Source: CAZMRW01 sp964568805 (GTDB lineage Bacteria > Pseudomonadota > Gammaproteobacteria > Methylococcales > Methylomonadaceae). Taken from it: a DNA stretch of 19,666 nt. Below are positions 1 through 5,776 of this stretch, piece after piece. The notes under the pieces are model-generated. The model saw only the letters and a list, made by a program, of their open reading frames with translations. It ran no database searches and was not told the origin of the DNA. A program made the position numbers and the translations under genes. The DNA lies in assembly GCA_964568805.1 (NCBI GenBank), contig CAZMRW010000083.1:1-19666 (forward strand), read 5' to 3'. Every line of letters starts with the position of its first letter. The first letter of the stretch is position 1.

Positions 1-2
1 CT

Positions 3-233
3 AAAAAACCAGGCGATATTATTCAAGCAGTAACGAACTCAAATGAAGAGGCCCATGCTAGATGTCCAATTCTTTTAGAAAGTAGGAAAGTGTATTTACT
101 CATGTTCACGGGTGATGAAATGCCTTACTTACTGCCTCGCTATGGATCTCTATACACTGCTTCCGAGCAACCGGAGTTTTATCGTTATATTGCTAAAATA
201 AGTCGCGTAAACAAAAACAAACGGAAAAAATAA
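3..233 (+). CDS. C-terminal part of an unknown cassette-borne protein
   Basis: An open frame runs from the left edge of the window to a TAA at 231-233, giving 76 residues with no start in view. The product ends in a strongly basic tail rich in Lys, Asn and Arg. The middle contains a hydrophobic stretch (VYLLMFTG) followed by acidic and aromatic residues. I do not recognise a family. The stop lies 31 bases before attC site 1, which is the usual position of a cassette gene relative to its attC, so this is most likely the 3' end of an integron cassette gene. The gene call rests on the open frame and its position. Confidence 0.6.
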   Translation, partial: KKPGDIIQAVTNSNEEAHARCPILLESRKVYLLMFTGDEMPYLLPRYGSLYTASEQPEFYRYIAKISRVNKNKRKK

Positions 234-264
234 CAAATATGTTGTTCTTGCGCTTATGTAACTT

Positions 265-354
265 GCCTAACATGGCGCTCAACCGGAGCGCGGTTATAAT
301 GCGGTTTTGTTTTTTCGGCTTCCCGGGCCGCGCCCGGTTAGCTCTACGTTAGCC
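265..354 (+). repeat. integron attC site 1
   Basis: R'' box gcctaac is at 265-271 and R' box gttagcc at 348-354. The left arm 277-293 (gctcaaccggagcgcgg) pairs with the right arm 328-342 (ccgcgcccggttagc) over 15 base pairs, leaving only C280 and A287 unpaired. Such extrahelical bases are the hallmark of attC sites, whose folded bottom strand is the substrate of the integron integrase. The predicted crossover is between G348 and T349, so the next cassette begins at 349. Confidence 0.85.
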
Positions 355-369
355 GTTAAAGGGGGAACC

Positions 370-1023
370 TTGATCTACAGCGCTGTCAATGATAATTGGA
401 CACGAGTCAAAATAATGCATTCAGTGGCTCGTGAATTTCTAGATGAAACTCGCGGCTCAGAATTTAGGCGGCGTATCATTGGTGGTGGCGAGATTTTCCC
501 ATTCGACGCCGCCGCGCATAACTCAATGGAAAAAGAGTCACAAATCGTAGGCATGCTGATAGCTTGGTCGGTCATTACACTAGAATCTCTTGTAAATCAT
601 GCTTTAGCAGAAGCCATAAATAATAAAGTCTCTGCTGTAATGGCAATTGAATACCCAAGCCAAGTAATTGACAAGCTTAAAATTGGCAAGTCAGCCAGAT
701 CAGAGTTCGCGAGGAAAGTGATTATATTAAGCAATACTTTTGAGCCAGATAGTAAGATATTGCAATTATGCGACGAACTTGCTGACATTCGGAATGTGGT
801 AGTGCATGATAAGCCATTTGATTTCATCGATTTCGGCGATGGTGACGTTAAAATAAATTATTATCGGTCTCGTGGAGAAAACGATGTCAAAACCCTTCGA
901 TATGACGCGCTAATTCCGTTCTTTAGAAAGTGTGACCAAGTAATGGATTATATTTTAAGCAAAACTGACAATAGTCCATTTGAAAGCGCTGAACGCGGCT
1001 TTAGTTCGTTGCTTAACGGCTAA
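370..1023 (+). CDS. HEPN-like protein, possible RNase, in an integron cassette
   Basis: The product is an alpha-helical, soluble-looking protein of 217 residues with no signal peptide or membrane segment. Near the C-terminal third is DELADIRNVVVHDKP (R141, H146), an R-x4-H motif after an acidic helix. That is the arrangement of HEPN domains, many of which are metal-independent RNases in toxin-antitoxin and phage-defence systems. The start is uncertain. The longest frame begins at a TTG at 307, but that lies inside attC site 1. TTG 370 follows a purine-rich stretch (aaaggggg, 358-365) just after the crossover point; ATG 415 is the alternative. The stop overlaps the R'' box of attC site 2. No partner antitoxin gene is in the cassette. 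The HEPN assignment rests on one motif and helical character, so it is tentative. Confidence 0.65.
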   Translation: MIYSAVNDNWTRVKIMHSVAREFLDETRGSEFRRRIIGGGEIFPFDAAAHNSMEKESQIVGMLIAWSVITLESLVNHALAEAINNKVSAVMAIEYPSQVIDKLKIGKSARSEFARKVIILSNTFEPDSKILQLCDELADIRNVVVHDKPFDFIDFGDGDVKINYYRSRGENDVKTLRYDALIPFFRKCDQVMDYILSKTDNSPFESAERGFSSLLNG

Positions 1024-1089
1024 CAAATCGCTCCACAGGACGGCAATTCCGCTATGCCCCATTGCCGCCTGTGAGCTTGGTCGTTAGGC
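1018..1089 (+). repeat. integron attC site 2
   Basis: R''-like ggctaac is at 1018-1024 and a perfect R' gttaggc at 1083-1089. The arm 1030-1047 (gctccacaggacggcaat) pairs completely with 1061-1076 (attgccgcctgtgagc) except for two extrahelical bases, C1034 and A1040. The predicted crossover is between G1083 and T1084. With a short loop of 13 bases, this is the clearest attC in the window. Confidence 0.92.
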
Positions 1090-1095
1090 TAGCCT

Positions 1096-1590
1096 ATGAA
1101 CCCAAGCATTTATAAAGCTAGTTTGGAAAATTTTGCTCATATTCAGGCGTTAATTTCCAAATCTGCCCGAATACTTCAATCGCAATACTATAAAAAATCA
1201 GAAATTGAAACGGCATTGGAGTTAGTAAGCGGCATAGAGGAATTGATTGCGGTTGGCAGTTTTCTTGTCGCCGAATACGAAAATAAAATCATCGGTTGCG
1301 GAGGTTGGGCAATTGATACTTCTGAGTCTCAGAAAGCAGAAATAAGAGGCTTTTTCGTACATCCAGATTATGCCCGAAGAGGTGTTGCCAAGCTTCTGCT
1401 TACTACATGCGAGAATGAATGTTTGCATAAAGGTATTCAGACTTTATATCTAACAGCTACACTTTCTGGTGAGCCATTTTACAAAAAATGTGGCTTTTCT
1501 GAATTTGGGAGATTCAGGCAAGGCTTGTCAAATGGAGAGTCTTTTGAATTGGTCAAAATGGCAAAAGAAATACAGTGGATTAATGCGTAA
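1096..1590 (+). CDS. GNAT-family N-acetyltransferase
   Basis: This 164-residue protein has the length and motif order of a single-domain GNAT enzyme, which moves an acetyl group from acetyl-CoA to an amine. Residues 56-72 form the beta strands around VAEYENKIIGCGG. Motif A, the acetyl-CoA pyrophosphate-binding segment, is at about 82-105 (FFVHPDYARRGVAKLL). Motif B is near 125-136 (GEPFYKKCGFSE). The substrate cannot be read from the sequence. The ATG is only six bases after the R' box of attC site 2 and has no clear ribosome-binding site, which is common for cassette genes. The stop is followed by 60 bases and then attC site 3. GNAT genes are frequent passengers in integrons, sometimes giving antibiotic or toxin resistance. 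I see nothing that points to a particular drug. Confidence 0.88.
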   Translation: MNPSIYKASLENFAHIQALISKSARILQSQYYKKSEIETALELVSGIEELIAVGSFLVAEYENKIIGCGGWAIDTSESQKAEIRGFFVHPDYARRGVAKLLLTTCENECLHKGIQTLYLTATLSGEPFYKKCGFSEFGRFRQGLSNGESFELVKMAKEIQWINA

Positions 1591-1650
1591 TCTTATGTTT
1601 TTAATCAGCCATTTTTCCGGTGGTAATTTGGCTTTGATAAGTGTTGCCAA

Positions 1651-1772
1651 GCCTAACAAGTCGGTCAAAGGGACGCGCTGCCCGTTGGCGGTTTTGAAAT
1701 TTCGTTTTTATCAAGGTTCGGTGGCTTCGCTTGGCTTTCGTCAGCAGCGCGCCCCTTACCGTAGCGTTAGGC
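1651..1772 (+). repeat. integron attC site 3 (long, VCR-like)
   Basis: R'' gcctaac (1651-1657) and R' gttaggc (1766-1772) are exact complements and 122 bp apart, the size of Vibrio-type long attC sites. The left arm ggtcaaagggacgcgctg (1663-1680) pairs with the right arm cagcgcgccccttacc (1745-1760) with two extrahelical bases and one mismatch. The interior is a long imperfect repeat. The crossover is predicted between G1766 and T1767. Confidence 0.92.
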
Positions 1773-1841
1773 ATCATCTCAGGCATGTATGGCCAAGAAA
1801 TGGCATGCACAAGCCTTTTGTACAAACAGGAGGGTATAACG

Positions 1842-2108
1842 ATGATTAGTGATAAAGAATATCAGGCCAAGAATCTTGAGAGAATATTCTCTGATGGAGC
1901 TTTGTCGCCAGTATTGAAGCGCAATCCAAAGTATCCAATTGAAGAGGGAGTTCCTCGCATCGTGTATAGCGATATTATGGATTACAAATTTATCATCAGA
2001 CATGATAAAAACTTTAGTGGCAATTCGTTTTGGAGTGAAGATGCAGACGTAATTGTTACGTACAACAGCATAGAAGAGTTGGTTAATGACGGCTGGAGGC
2101 TGGATTAG
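1842..2108 (+). CDS. unknown 88-residue cassette protein
   Basis: I chose the ATG at 1842 because a strong ribosome-binding site (aggaggg, 1828-1834) sits seven bases upstream. The frame is also open further upstream, back into attC site 3, but that part is not expected to be translated. The product is a small soluble protein of mixed charge, with the segment DADVIVTYNSIEEL followed by a Gly-Trp-Arg-Leu-Asp C-terminus. I cannot assign a family. It is the first gene of a cassette starting at 1767. The unusually good ribosome-binding site, compared with neighbouring cassette genes, suggests it is expressed if transcription reaches it. Confidence 0.75.
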   Translation: MISDKEYQAKNLERIFSDGALSPVLKRNPKYPIEEGVPRIVYSDIMDYKFIIRHDKNFSGNSFWSEDADVIVTYNSIEELVNDGWRLD

Positions 2109-2195
2109 GTTATGCGTATGTTTATATAAGTTAAGCTTTATCGGCGCACCAATACCAAGCTCTCACTCCATTAAACGATTAACAGAGGAATTTCT

Positions 2196-2399
2196 ATGCT
2201 GATTCAGTCTACCGGAAGCTGCTACAAATGCGGACCGACACGCCTCCCATTTACAGAACAAGAAGCATCGGTATCGTGCAAAAAATGTGGGGAGAAATTC
2301 AAAATCTGCAGTAACTGCAAGCCAAAAGGATGTCCGAAGTGCGGCGGCATGCTGGAGTCGCAAATGGATTGGGCTGCAAAAAACGGCATCATGTTTTAA
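2196..2399 (+). CDS. small double zinc-ribbon protein
   Basis: The 67-residue product has four Cys-x2-Cys pairs (C9/C12, C28/C31, C38/C41, C46/C49), enough to build two zinc ribbons. The C-terminal 18 residues have no cysteine. Zinc ribbons of this size bind nucleic acid or protein partners; no specific role can be named. The ATG has the ribosome-binding site agaggaa (2184-2190) five bases upstream. It lies 87 bases after the unknown gene at 1842-2108 with no recognisable attC between them, so the two may now share one cassette. attC site 4 begins 14 bases after the stop. Confidence 0.75.
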   Translation: MLIQSTGSCYKCGPTRLPFTEQEASVSCKKCGEKFKICSNCKPKGCPKCGGMLESQMDWAAKNGIMF

Positions 2400-2413
2400 C
2401 TTTGAGTAGCGAT

Positions 2414-2476
2414 GCCTAACGATCGCATAAACTCGGACTGCCAACTACGCTGCGCTTCGTTGGCAGCCGGTTATGC
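2414..2476 (+). repeat. integron attC site 4, apparently missing its R' box
   Basis: R'' gcctaac is at 2414-2420. The arm gcataaactcggactgccaac (2425-2445) pairs with gttggcagccggttatgc (2459-2476) with extra bases on the left arm, as expected for the L''/L' part of an attC. The gttatgc at 2470-2476 therefore occupies the L' position. In an intact site an R' box would follow about five bases later, but the DNA there already reads as hicA coding sequence. An alternative reading takes gttatgc itself as R'. Confidence 0.72.
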
Positions 2477-2619
2477 AGCAGGTGCGGCAAAAAGGAAGCC
2501 ATTGCCAATTTCACCATCCCGTCAAGTCCGGTACGGTCACAGTTGCTGGAAAGCCCAGCGTGGATGTTCCGCATGGCACGCTAATCAGTGTCTTAAAGCA
2601 AGCGGGACTTAAGCAATAG
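2473..2619 (+). pseudogene. hicA: hicA toxin gene lacking its 5' end
   Basis: The frame reads MQQVRQKGSHCQFHHP and continues to GTLISVLKQAGLKQ, matching the C-terminal two-thirds of HicA mRNA-interferase toxins. The catalytic-type His of the GSHxxF motif is present, as is the usual C-terminal segment (PHGTLxSxLKQAGL). Only 48 residues remain, whereas HicA is usually near 60, and the N-terminal helix (about 15 residues) is absent. The apparent start, ATG 2473, is inside attC site 4. I infer that one deletion removed both the R' box and the hicA 5' end. The shortened protein is probably inactive, although the in-frame ATG means a short product cannot be ruled out. The hicB start follows eight bases after the stop. 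Confidence 0.75.
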
Positions 2620-2627
2620 AGGTTCAC

Positions 2628-2840
2628 ATGCGTTACATGGTTGTTATTGAAGAAGGTCCAACGAGCTTTGGCGCCTATGTTCCTGACCTTCCAGGCTGCA
2701 TTGCTGTTGGTGAATCATCCGAAGAAGCCTTGCAACTTATTCAGGAAGCTATCGAATTTCATATTGAGAGCCTTAAAGAAGAAGGCCAGCATATCCCTAT
2801 GCCACATTCTTCAAGTTCATTTGTTGAGGTTCAAGCCTAA
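2628..2840 (+). CDS. hicB: HicB-family antitoxin
   Basis: The 70-residue protein has the HicB N-terminal fold: a first strand MRYMVVIEE, then the conserved segment FGAYVPDLPGCIAVGES, then the helix EEALQLIQEAIEFHIESL. HicB binds and neutralises HicA. This is the short form without a C-terminal helix-turn-helix or ribbon-helix-helix DNA-binding domain, so autorepression by HicB alone is not obvious. The ribosome-binding site agagg overlaps the hicA stop, indicating translational coupling. The stop codon lies inside the R'' box of attC site 5. Its cognate toxin is truncated here, so this may be an orphan antitoxin. Confidence 0.88.
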   Translation: MRYMVVIEEGPTSFGAYVPDLPGCIAVGESSEEALQLIQEAIEFHIESLKEEGQHIPMPHSSSSFVEVQA

Positions 2841-2878
2841 CAAAACAGTCAAAGGGAGACGCCCCTGTTACATTAAAC
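2835..2878 (+). repeat. degenerate integron attC site 5
   Basis: R'' gcctaac (2835-2841) overlaps the hicB stop. The following cagtcaaaggga resembles the left arm of attC site 3 (gtcaaagggacgc). The right half is collapsed: gcccctgttac (2861-2871) looks like a right arm directly after the left one, and the only R' candidate is attaaac (2872-2878), which has lost the essential G. I read it as a decayed site, the last one of the array in this window. Confidence 0.55.
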
Positions 2879-2894
2879 ATGCAAGTCACAACAC

Positions 2895-2999
2895 ATGAAA
2901 ACTGGTAGCCTTGTTCACTTGGTACTCACCGTCAAAGACATCGAAGCCAGCGCGTCTTTCTATTCAATGGTGCCAGGTCTTGCAATCAATCATCTTTGA
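2895..2999 (+). pseudogene. N-terminal remnant of a VOC (glyoxalase-fold) protein
   Basis: The frame reads MKTGSLVHLVLTVKDIEASA, then a Phe-Tyr-Ser segment, and stops after 34 codons. The first strand with its metal-ligand-type His (VHLVLTV), the DIEAS helix start and the FYS motif are the standard opening of VOC-superfamily proteins (glyoxalase I, bleomycin-resistance and dioxygenase relatives), which are usually about 120 to 140 residues. Everything after the first quarter is gone. The break coincides with the inverted repeat at 2974-3025. It follows attC site 5, so it is probably the last cassette of the array, truncated. Confidence 0.65.
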
Positions 3000-3025
3000 T
3001 CTACTAAGCTAATTTGCAAGACCTG
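2974..3025. repeat. 12-bp perfect inverted repeat at the end of the cassette array
   Basis: caggtcttgcaa (2974-2985) is repeated in inverted form as ttgcaagacctg (3014-3025), with 28 bases between. No T-run follows on either strand, so a terminator is unlikely. It starts where the VOC remnant loses homology to its family, which suggests a junction or a small inserted palindromic element. Confidence 0.5.
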
Positions 3026-3111
3026 CTCTTGCTGACCTCTTTTATTTTTCGGACAACTTGAGGACTTCAGTAGGGGCGGAGAATTATAGAAGCACCATGC
3101 AGGTATGACAT

Positions 3112-3129
3112 GAGTCTTTGAAAAGACTC
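3112..3129 (-). terminator. stem-loop after alanine dehydrogenase gene
   Basis: gagtcttt (3112-3119) and aaagactc (3122-3129) are perfect inverted repeats 28 bases beyond the ald stop. There is no T-run, so an intrinsic terminator is only a possibility. It could instead stabilise the mRNA 3' end. Confidence 0.3.
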
Positions 3130-3156
3130 TGCCTATGGCTGCCGGCGTCTGTGCGC

Positions 3157-4269
3157 CTAATTCGTCAACGCCTGCACGGTGTCGGTATATTGCAAACCCA
3201 GGGATTCAGCGAGAGCACGATGAGTGACCAAGCCTCGGTGGATGTTAAGGCCGAACTGGAGCGCAGGGTCATGACGGATGGCGTCCAGACCTTCATTGGC
3301 CAGTTTAAGGATATAAGTGCTCGTTTGATTGCTGAGAGCGAATGTGCTGGTACGGGGGACCGCGCCGGGCATGTTGGTGACGCAATAATGTATGATGCCT
3401 TCAACTTCATACGTCGGGTCGCTATGGGTGGTCGGATGCGTCGTTTCCACGCAGCCGCCCTGATCGACCGCGACATCGACAATGACCGCACCTTTGCGCA
3501 TACCTGACAACATTTCGGCGCTGATCAGCCAGGGTGCGCGCGCACCTGGAATCAACACGGCGCCGATGATCAGATCGGCCTGATAAATGACTTCTTCGAT
3601 CGTATAGGCGTCGCTGATACGGGTCTGTATTTGCCCGCGGTAAAGATCATCCAGATATTTCAAGCGGTCATGATTGACATCCAGCACAGTCACGTGTGCA
3701 CCGTAACCGGCTGCGATTTTCGCGGCGTTGCTGCCGACGATGCCAGCGCCCAGAATGGCGACATGGGCCGGGGCCACACCCGGAACGCCGGACATCAGAA
3801 CGCCGCGTCCGCCATGGGTTTTCTGTAAACAGGTTGCACCGACTTGTGCCGCCATCCGCCCGGCGACCTCGCTCATCGGTGTTAACAACGGCAACTTGCC
3901 GTCTTCCGCTTGTACGGTTTCGTAGGCAATAGCGGTTGCCCCGCTGTTGAGCAGCGCATCGGTCAGTGCTCCATTCGAGGCAAGATGCAGATAGGTAAAC
4001 AACATCATATCCTGTCTTAAAAAATGAAACTCCGATGCAGTCGGCTCTTTTACCTTAACGACCAGTTCCACCGCCCAGGCTTCGTCACTGCCGGAAACGA
4101 TTTCCGCCCCAGCCGATTGATATTCGAGATCGGTAAAGGAACTGCCGTCGCCCGCACCGCTTTGCACCTTTATCCGATGACCTTGTTGAGCCAGTGCCCT
4201 GACTGCCGCGGGCGTCATGCCGACACGATATTCATTATCCTTAACTTCTTTAGGTAATCCGATTAGCAT
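3157..4269 (-). CDS. ald: alanine dehydrogenase
   Basis: The 370-residue protein matches the family length. The enzyme interconverts L-alanine and pyruvate plus ammonia with NAD(H) in the cytoplasm, linking carbon and nitrogen metabolism. Visible family features are the N-terminal MLIGLPKEVKDNEYRVG with the pyruvate-binding Arg, the segment VKVKEP with the active-site Lys, TYLHLAS with the catalytic His, and the Rossmann motif ILGAGIVGSNAAK followed by the acidic end of the next strand (VLDVNHD). The C-terminal part keeps the conserved NMPGAVPRTST and ALSNQT segments. The gene stands alone between the cassette array and a long intergenic region. ATG 4269 fits the family N-terminus; only a weak purine stretch (aagaa) precedes it. 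A TATTAT hexamer (4322-4327, minus strand) is a possible -10 element. Confidence 0.96.
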   Translation of the reverse strand: MLIGLPKEVKDNEYRVGMTPAAVRALAQQGHRIKVQSGAGDGSSFTDLEYQSAGAEIVSGSDEAWAVELVVKVKEPTASEFHFLRQDMMLFTYLHLASNGALTDALLNSGATAIAYETVQAEDGKLPLLTPMSEVAGRMAAQVGATCLQKTHGGRGVLMSGVPGVAPAHVAILGAGIVGSNAAKIAAGYGAHVTVLDVNHDRLKYLDDLYRGQIQTRISDAYTIEEVIYQADLIIGAVLIPGARAPWLISAEMLSGMRKGAVIVDVAVDQGGCVETTHPTTHSDPTYEVEGIIHYCVTNMPGAVPRTSTFALSNQTSTYILKLANEGLDAIRHDPALQFGLNIHRGLVTHRALAESLGLQYTDTVQALTN

Positions 4270-4695
4270 AGTGGTTCTTAAAAATGTTGTAATGAAGCCC
4301 GGATAGACCGGGTAACTGCCGATAATATTTTAATGCGTACTGAGAACGAATGCGTAAAAAATTCCAAAAAAATGGCTGCAAATCAGTCGCCCGAAATCGT
4401 GCGCCATCATGCGGTTATCAGAGCATACGTTGGCACCAGACTCAATCCGGCTTTTTCGTTCCTGTTAATCCGGCTTCATGTGGCTATCTAACACGCGAGA
4501 CGACGATGGATGCCCCCTGAATACGGAATCGGCCAAATATTCACATCCCGGTCGAGCAAGCCAGGCTCTGCCGGAATGAATGCCTCTATCGGACTATTGA
4601 AAAAATGATTGGAACGACAAGCCCGGCTCATTTATTGCTTCAGAGATCGATCTAATCATTTTTCGATGCTGCATAACCGGCTATTTTCTGAATTA
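4270..4695. other. intergenic region upstream of ald and of the small lipoprotein gene
   Basis: I find no credible gene on either strand. It holds a short hairpin in the ald leader (cccgg 4298-4302 with ccggg 4308-4312). It also holds a 10-bp inverted repeat (aaaaatgatt 4601-4610, aatcattttt 4654-4663) of unknown meaning. The regulatory site for the rightward gene starts at 4696. Confidence 0.5.
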
Positions 4696-4709
4696 TTGAC
4701 ATATATCAA
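4696..4709 (+). promoter_or_regulatory. FNR box
   Basis: TTGAC-ATAT-ATCAA matches the FNR/ANR consensus TTGAT-N4-ATCAA at nine of ten positions. Its centre (4702.5) lies about 41 bases before the start point expected from the -10 element at 4731-4736. This is the class II position at which FNR activates transcription without oxygen. An fnr-type gene lies just beyond the target gene. Confidence 0.75.
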
Positions 4710-4730
4710 GATAGCCATGAAATGTGATGT

Positions 4731-4736
4731 TACGAT
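4731..4736 (+). promoter_or_regulatory. -10 element of the FNR-dependent promoter
   Basis: tacgat matches TATAAT at four of six positions, including the important first T, second A and last T. There is no good -35 element at the usual distance; the FNR box covers that region, as in class II activated promoters. Transcription would start near 4743, leaving a leader of about 80 bases. Confidence 0.5.
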
Positions 4737-4751
4737 GGCAACACCCGATGA

Positions 4752-4781
4752 GGATTACCGGATATCTATCTCCTAATCCGG
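4752..4781 (+). other. leader with two mutually exclusive hairpins
   Basis: ggatta (4752-4757) can pair with taatcc (4774-4779), and ccggat (4758-4763) can pair with atccgg (4776-4781). The two pairings share bases 4776-4779, so they compete. They lie in the predicted 5' leader of the small lipoprotein mRNA. Confidence 0.3.
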
Positions 4782-4824
4782 ACAATCGAGATCGGCGCAT
4801 TTAAACTTACACACGAGAAACTCT

Positions 4825-4950
4825 ATGAAAATTATTAGCCAATTGTTTTTGCTTGCCTTCACTGTTGTAACCCTGACTGCCTGTGGCGATATGGGTAAAG
4901 GTCCAAACAAGCCGGCCAGCGCAACTTCTTCTGAAGTATCGTCGAAATAA
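4825..4950 (+). CDS. small lipoprotein, predicted FNR-controlled
   Basis: The 41-residue product starts MKIISQLFLLAFTVVTLTAC. It has a short basic N-terminus, a hydrophobic core and the lipobox L-T-A-C, so Cys20 would be lipidated and signal peptidase II would leave a mature peptide of 22 residues. The mature part is Gly, Pro, Ser, Lys and Thr rich and looks unstructured. It has no Asp at position +2 of the mature protein (it is Gly), so outer-membrane sorting is expected by the enterobacterial rule. It resembles entericidin-like and other tiny lipoproteins only in layout. The ribosome-binding site is weak (cgagaaa). The FNR box and -10 upstream suggest induction when oxygen is low. It converges with the fnr gene. 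Confidence 0.75.
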   Translation: MKIISQLFLLAFTVVTLTACGDMGKGPNKPASATSSEVSSK

Positions 4951-4976
4951 ACATGTTACTTCGATAACAACTTGGT

Positions 4977-5003
4977 GCTGCCGCTTCCTGGCAAAGCGGT
5001 AGC
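4977..5003. terminator. inverted repeat between convergent lipoprotein and fnr genes
   Basis: gctgccgct (4977-4985) and agcggtagc (4995-5003) form a nine-pair stem with one G-T wobble, between two convergent genes. The position suits a two-way terminator, but no T-run follows on either strand. Confidence 0.35.
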
Positions 5004-5053
5004 GTCTGGCCAAGACCCGGATGAATCATCGTTCCCGATGCAGGCAAAAATTG

Positions 5054-5776
5054 TTACGGCACGCAGGACTCCGCAATGGCAGTCAGCAAATCAAGATTAT
5101 TAATTTGAACCCGGCGCTGTTTGATTGTGATGACGCCATGTTTGCTTAGATAGGCAATTTGACGACTGACTGTTTCAATAGTCAGCCCCAGAAAGTTGGC
5201 GATATCCAGACGCCGCATCGTCAGATTAAAGTCCGTACTTGAAAATCCCAGCGCACCATATCGGCGTGATAACATGAGCAATAGCGTCGCCATTCTTTCT
5301 TTTGCCGTACGATGCCCCAGTAATAATATCCGTTGATGATCGGATTCTATTTCTTTGCCCAGGGCACGAATCAATTGGTATTGAAGACCCGATATTTCGG
5401 AGCAAAGGTCATGCAGTCTCGAAACCGGCAATACGCAAACGGTAGCTGTTTCCAATGCTATTGTTGAACAGGTGAAACGCCCATGTTGCAGGGAATCCAG
5501 CCCCATTAACTCACCCGGCAAATAAAAGCCGATCGTTTGCTCGTATCCATTCAAATTCGAGATAAAACTTCTAAAAGAGCCTGACTTGACGACATATAAA
5601 TTGTGGCACTCGAAACCCTGCTCATAAAGCAATTCATTTGCCTGTAAGGGCCGCTTATTTTTTACTATCGTCGCTAGCTGTCTGATTTCATCTGCCTGAA
5701 GTCCATAGGGAAGGCATAATTCAGACAGACGGCAATCAGAACATGATGCTTGCGGTGTAAGTGGGTTAGAGTCCAT
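5054..5776 (-). CDS. fnr: Fnr/Anr-type oxygen-sensing transcription regulator
   Basis: The 240-residue protein aligns end to end with E. coli FNR as I know it. Cys12, Cys15 and Cys21 (CSDCRLSELC) plus Cys114 (ETATVC) match the four ligands of the oxygen-labile 4Fe-4S cluster. A cyclic-nucleotide-binding-type beta-roll follows, then the dimer helix, then a helix-turn-helix with recognition segment ETVSRQ. Its Glu201, Ser204 and Arg205 are the residues that read TTGAT half-sites. It should therefore bind the FNR box at 4696-4709. The frame opens at TTG 5797, but I prefer ATG 5774-5776, which gives a normal FNR N-terminus; neither has a strong ribosome-binding site. The gene is monocistronic and converges with the small lipoprotein gene. 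Confidence 0.93.
   Translation of the reverse strand: MDSNPLTPQASCSDCRLSELCLPYGLQADEIRQLATIVKNKRPLQANELLYEQGFECHNLYVVKSGSFRSFISNLNGYEQTIGFYLPGELMGLDSLQHGRFTCSTIALETATVCVLPVSRLHDLCSEISGLQYQLIRALGKEIESDHQRILLLGHRTAKERMATLLLMLSRRYGALGFSSTDFNLTMRRLDIANFLGLTIETVSRQIAYLSKHGVITIKQRRVQINNLDLLTAIAESCVP

Noticed and set aside
307..369. N-terminal extension of the HEPN-like frame from TTG 307
   Set aside because: It runs through the right half of attC site 1, which is recombination-site DNA shared with the previous cassette. A start after the crossover is more plausible.
2163..2444. Minus-strand frame of 93 codons
   Set aside because: It is antisense to the zinc-ribbon gene, and its translation has no recognisable features.
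3118..4257. Several plus-strand frames of 65 to 129 codons
   Set aside because: All lie opposite the alanine dehydrogenase gene, are basic or low in complexity and have no family features.
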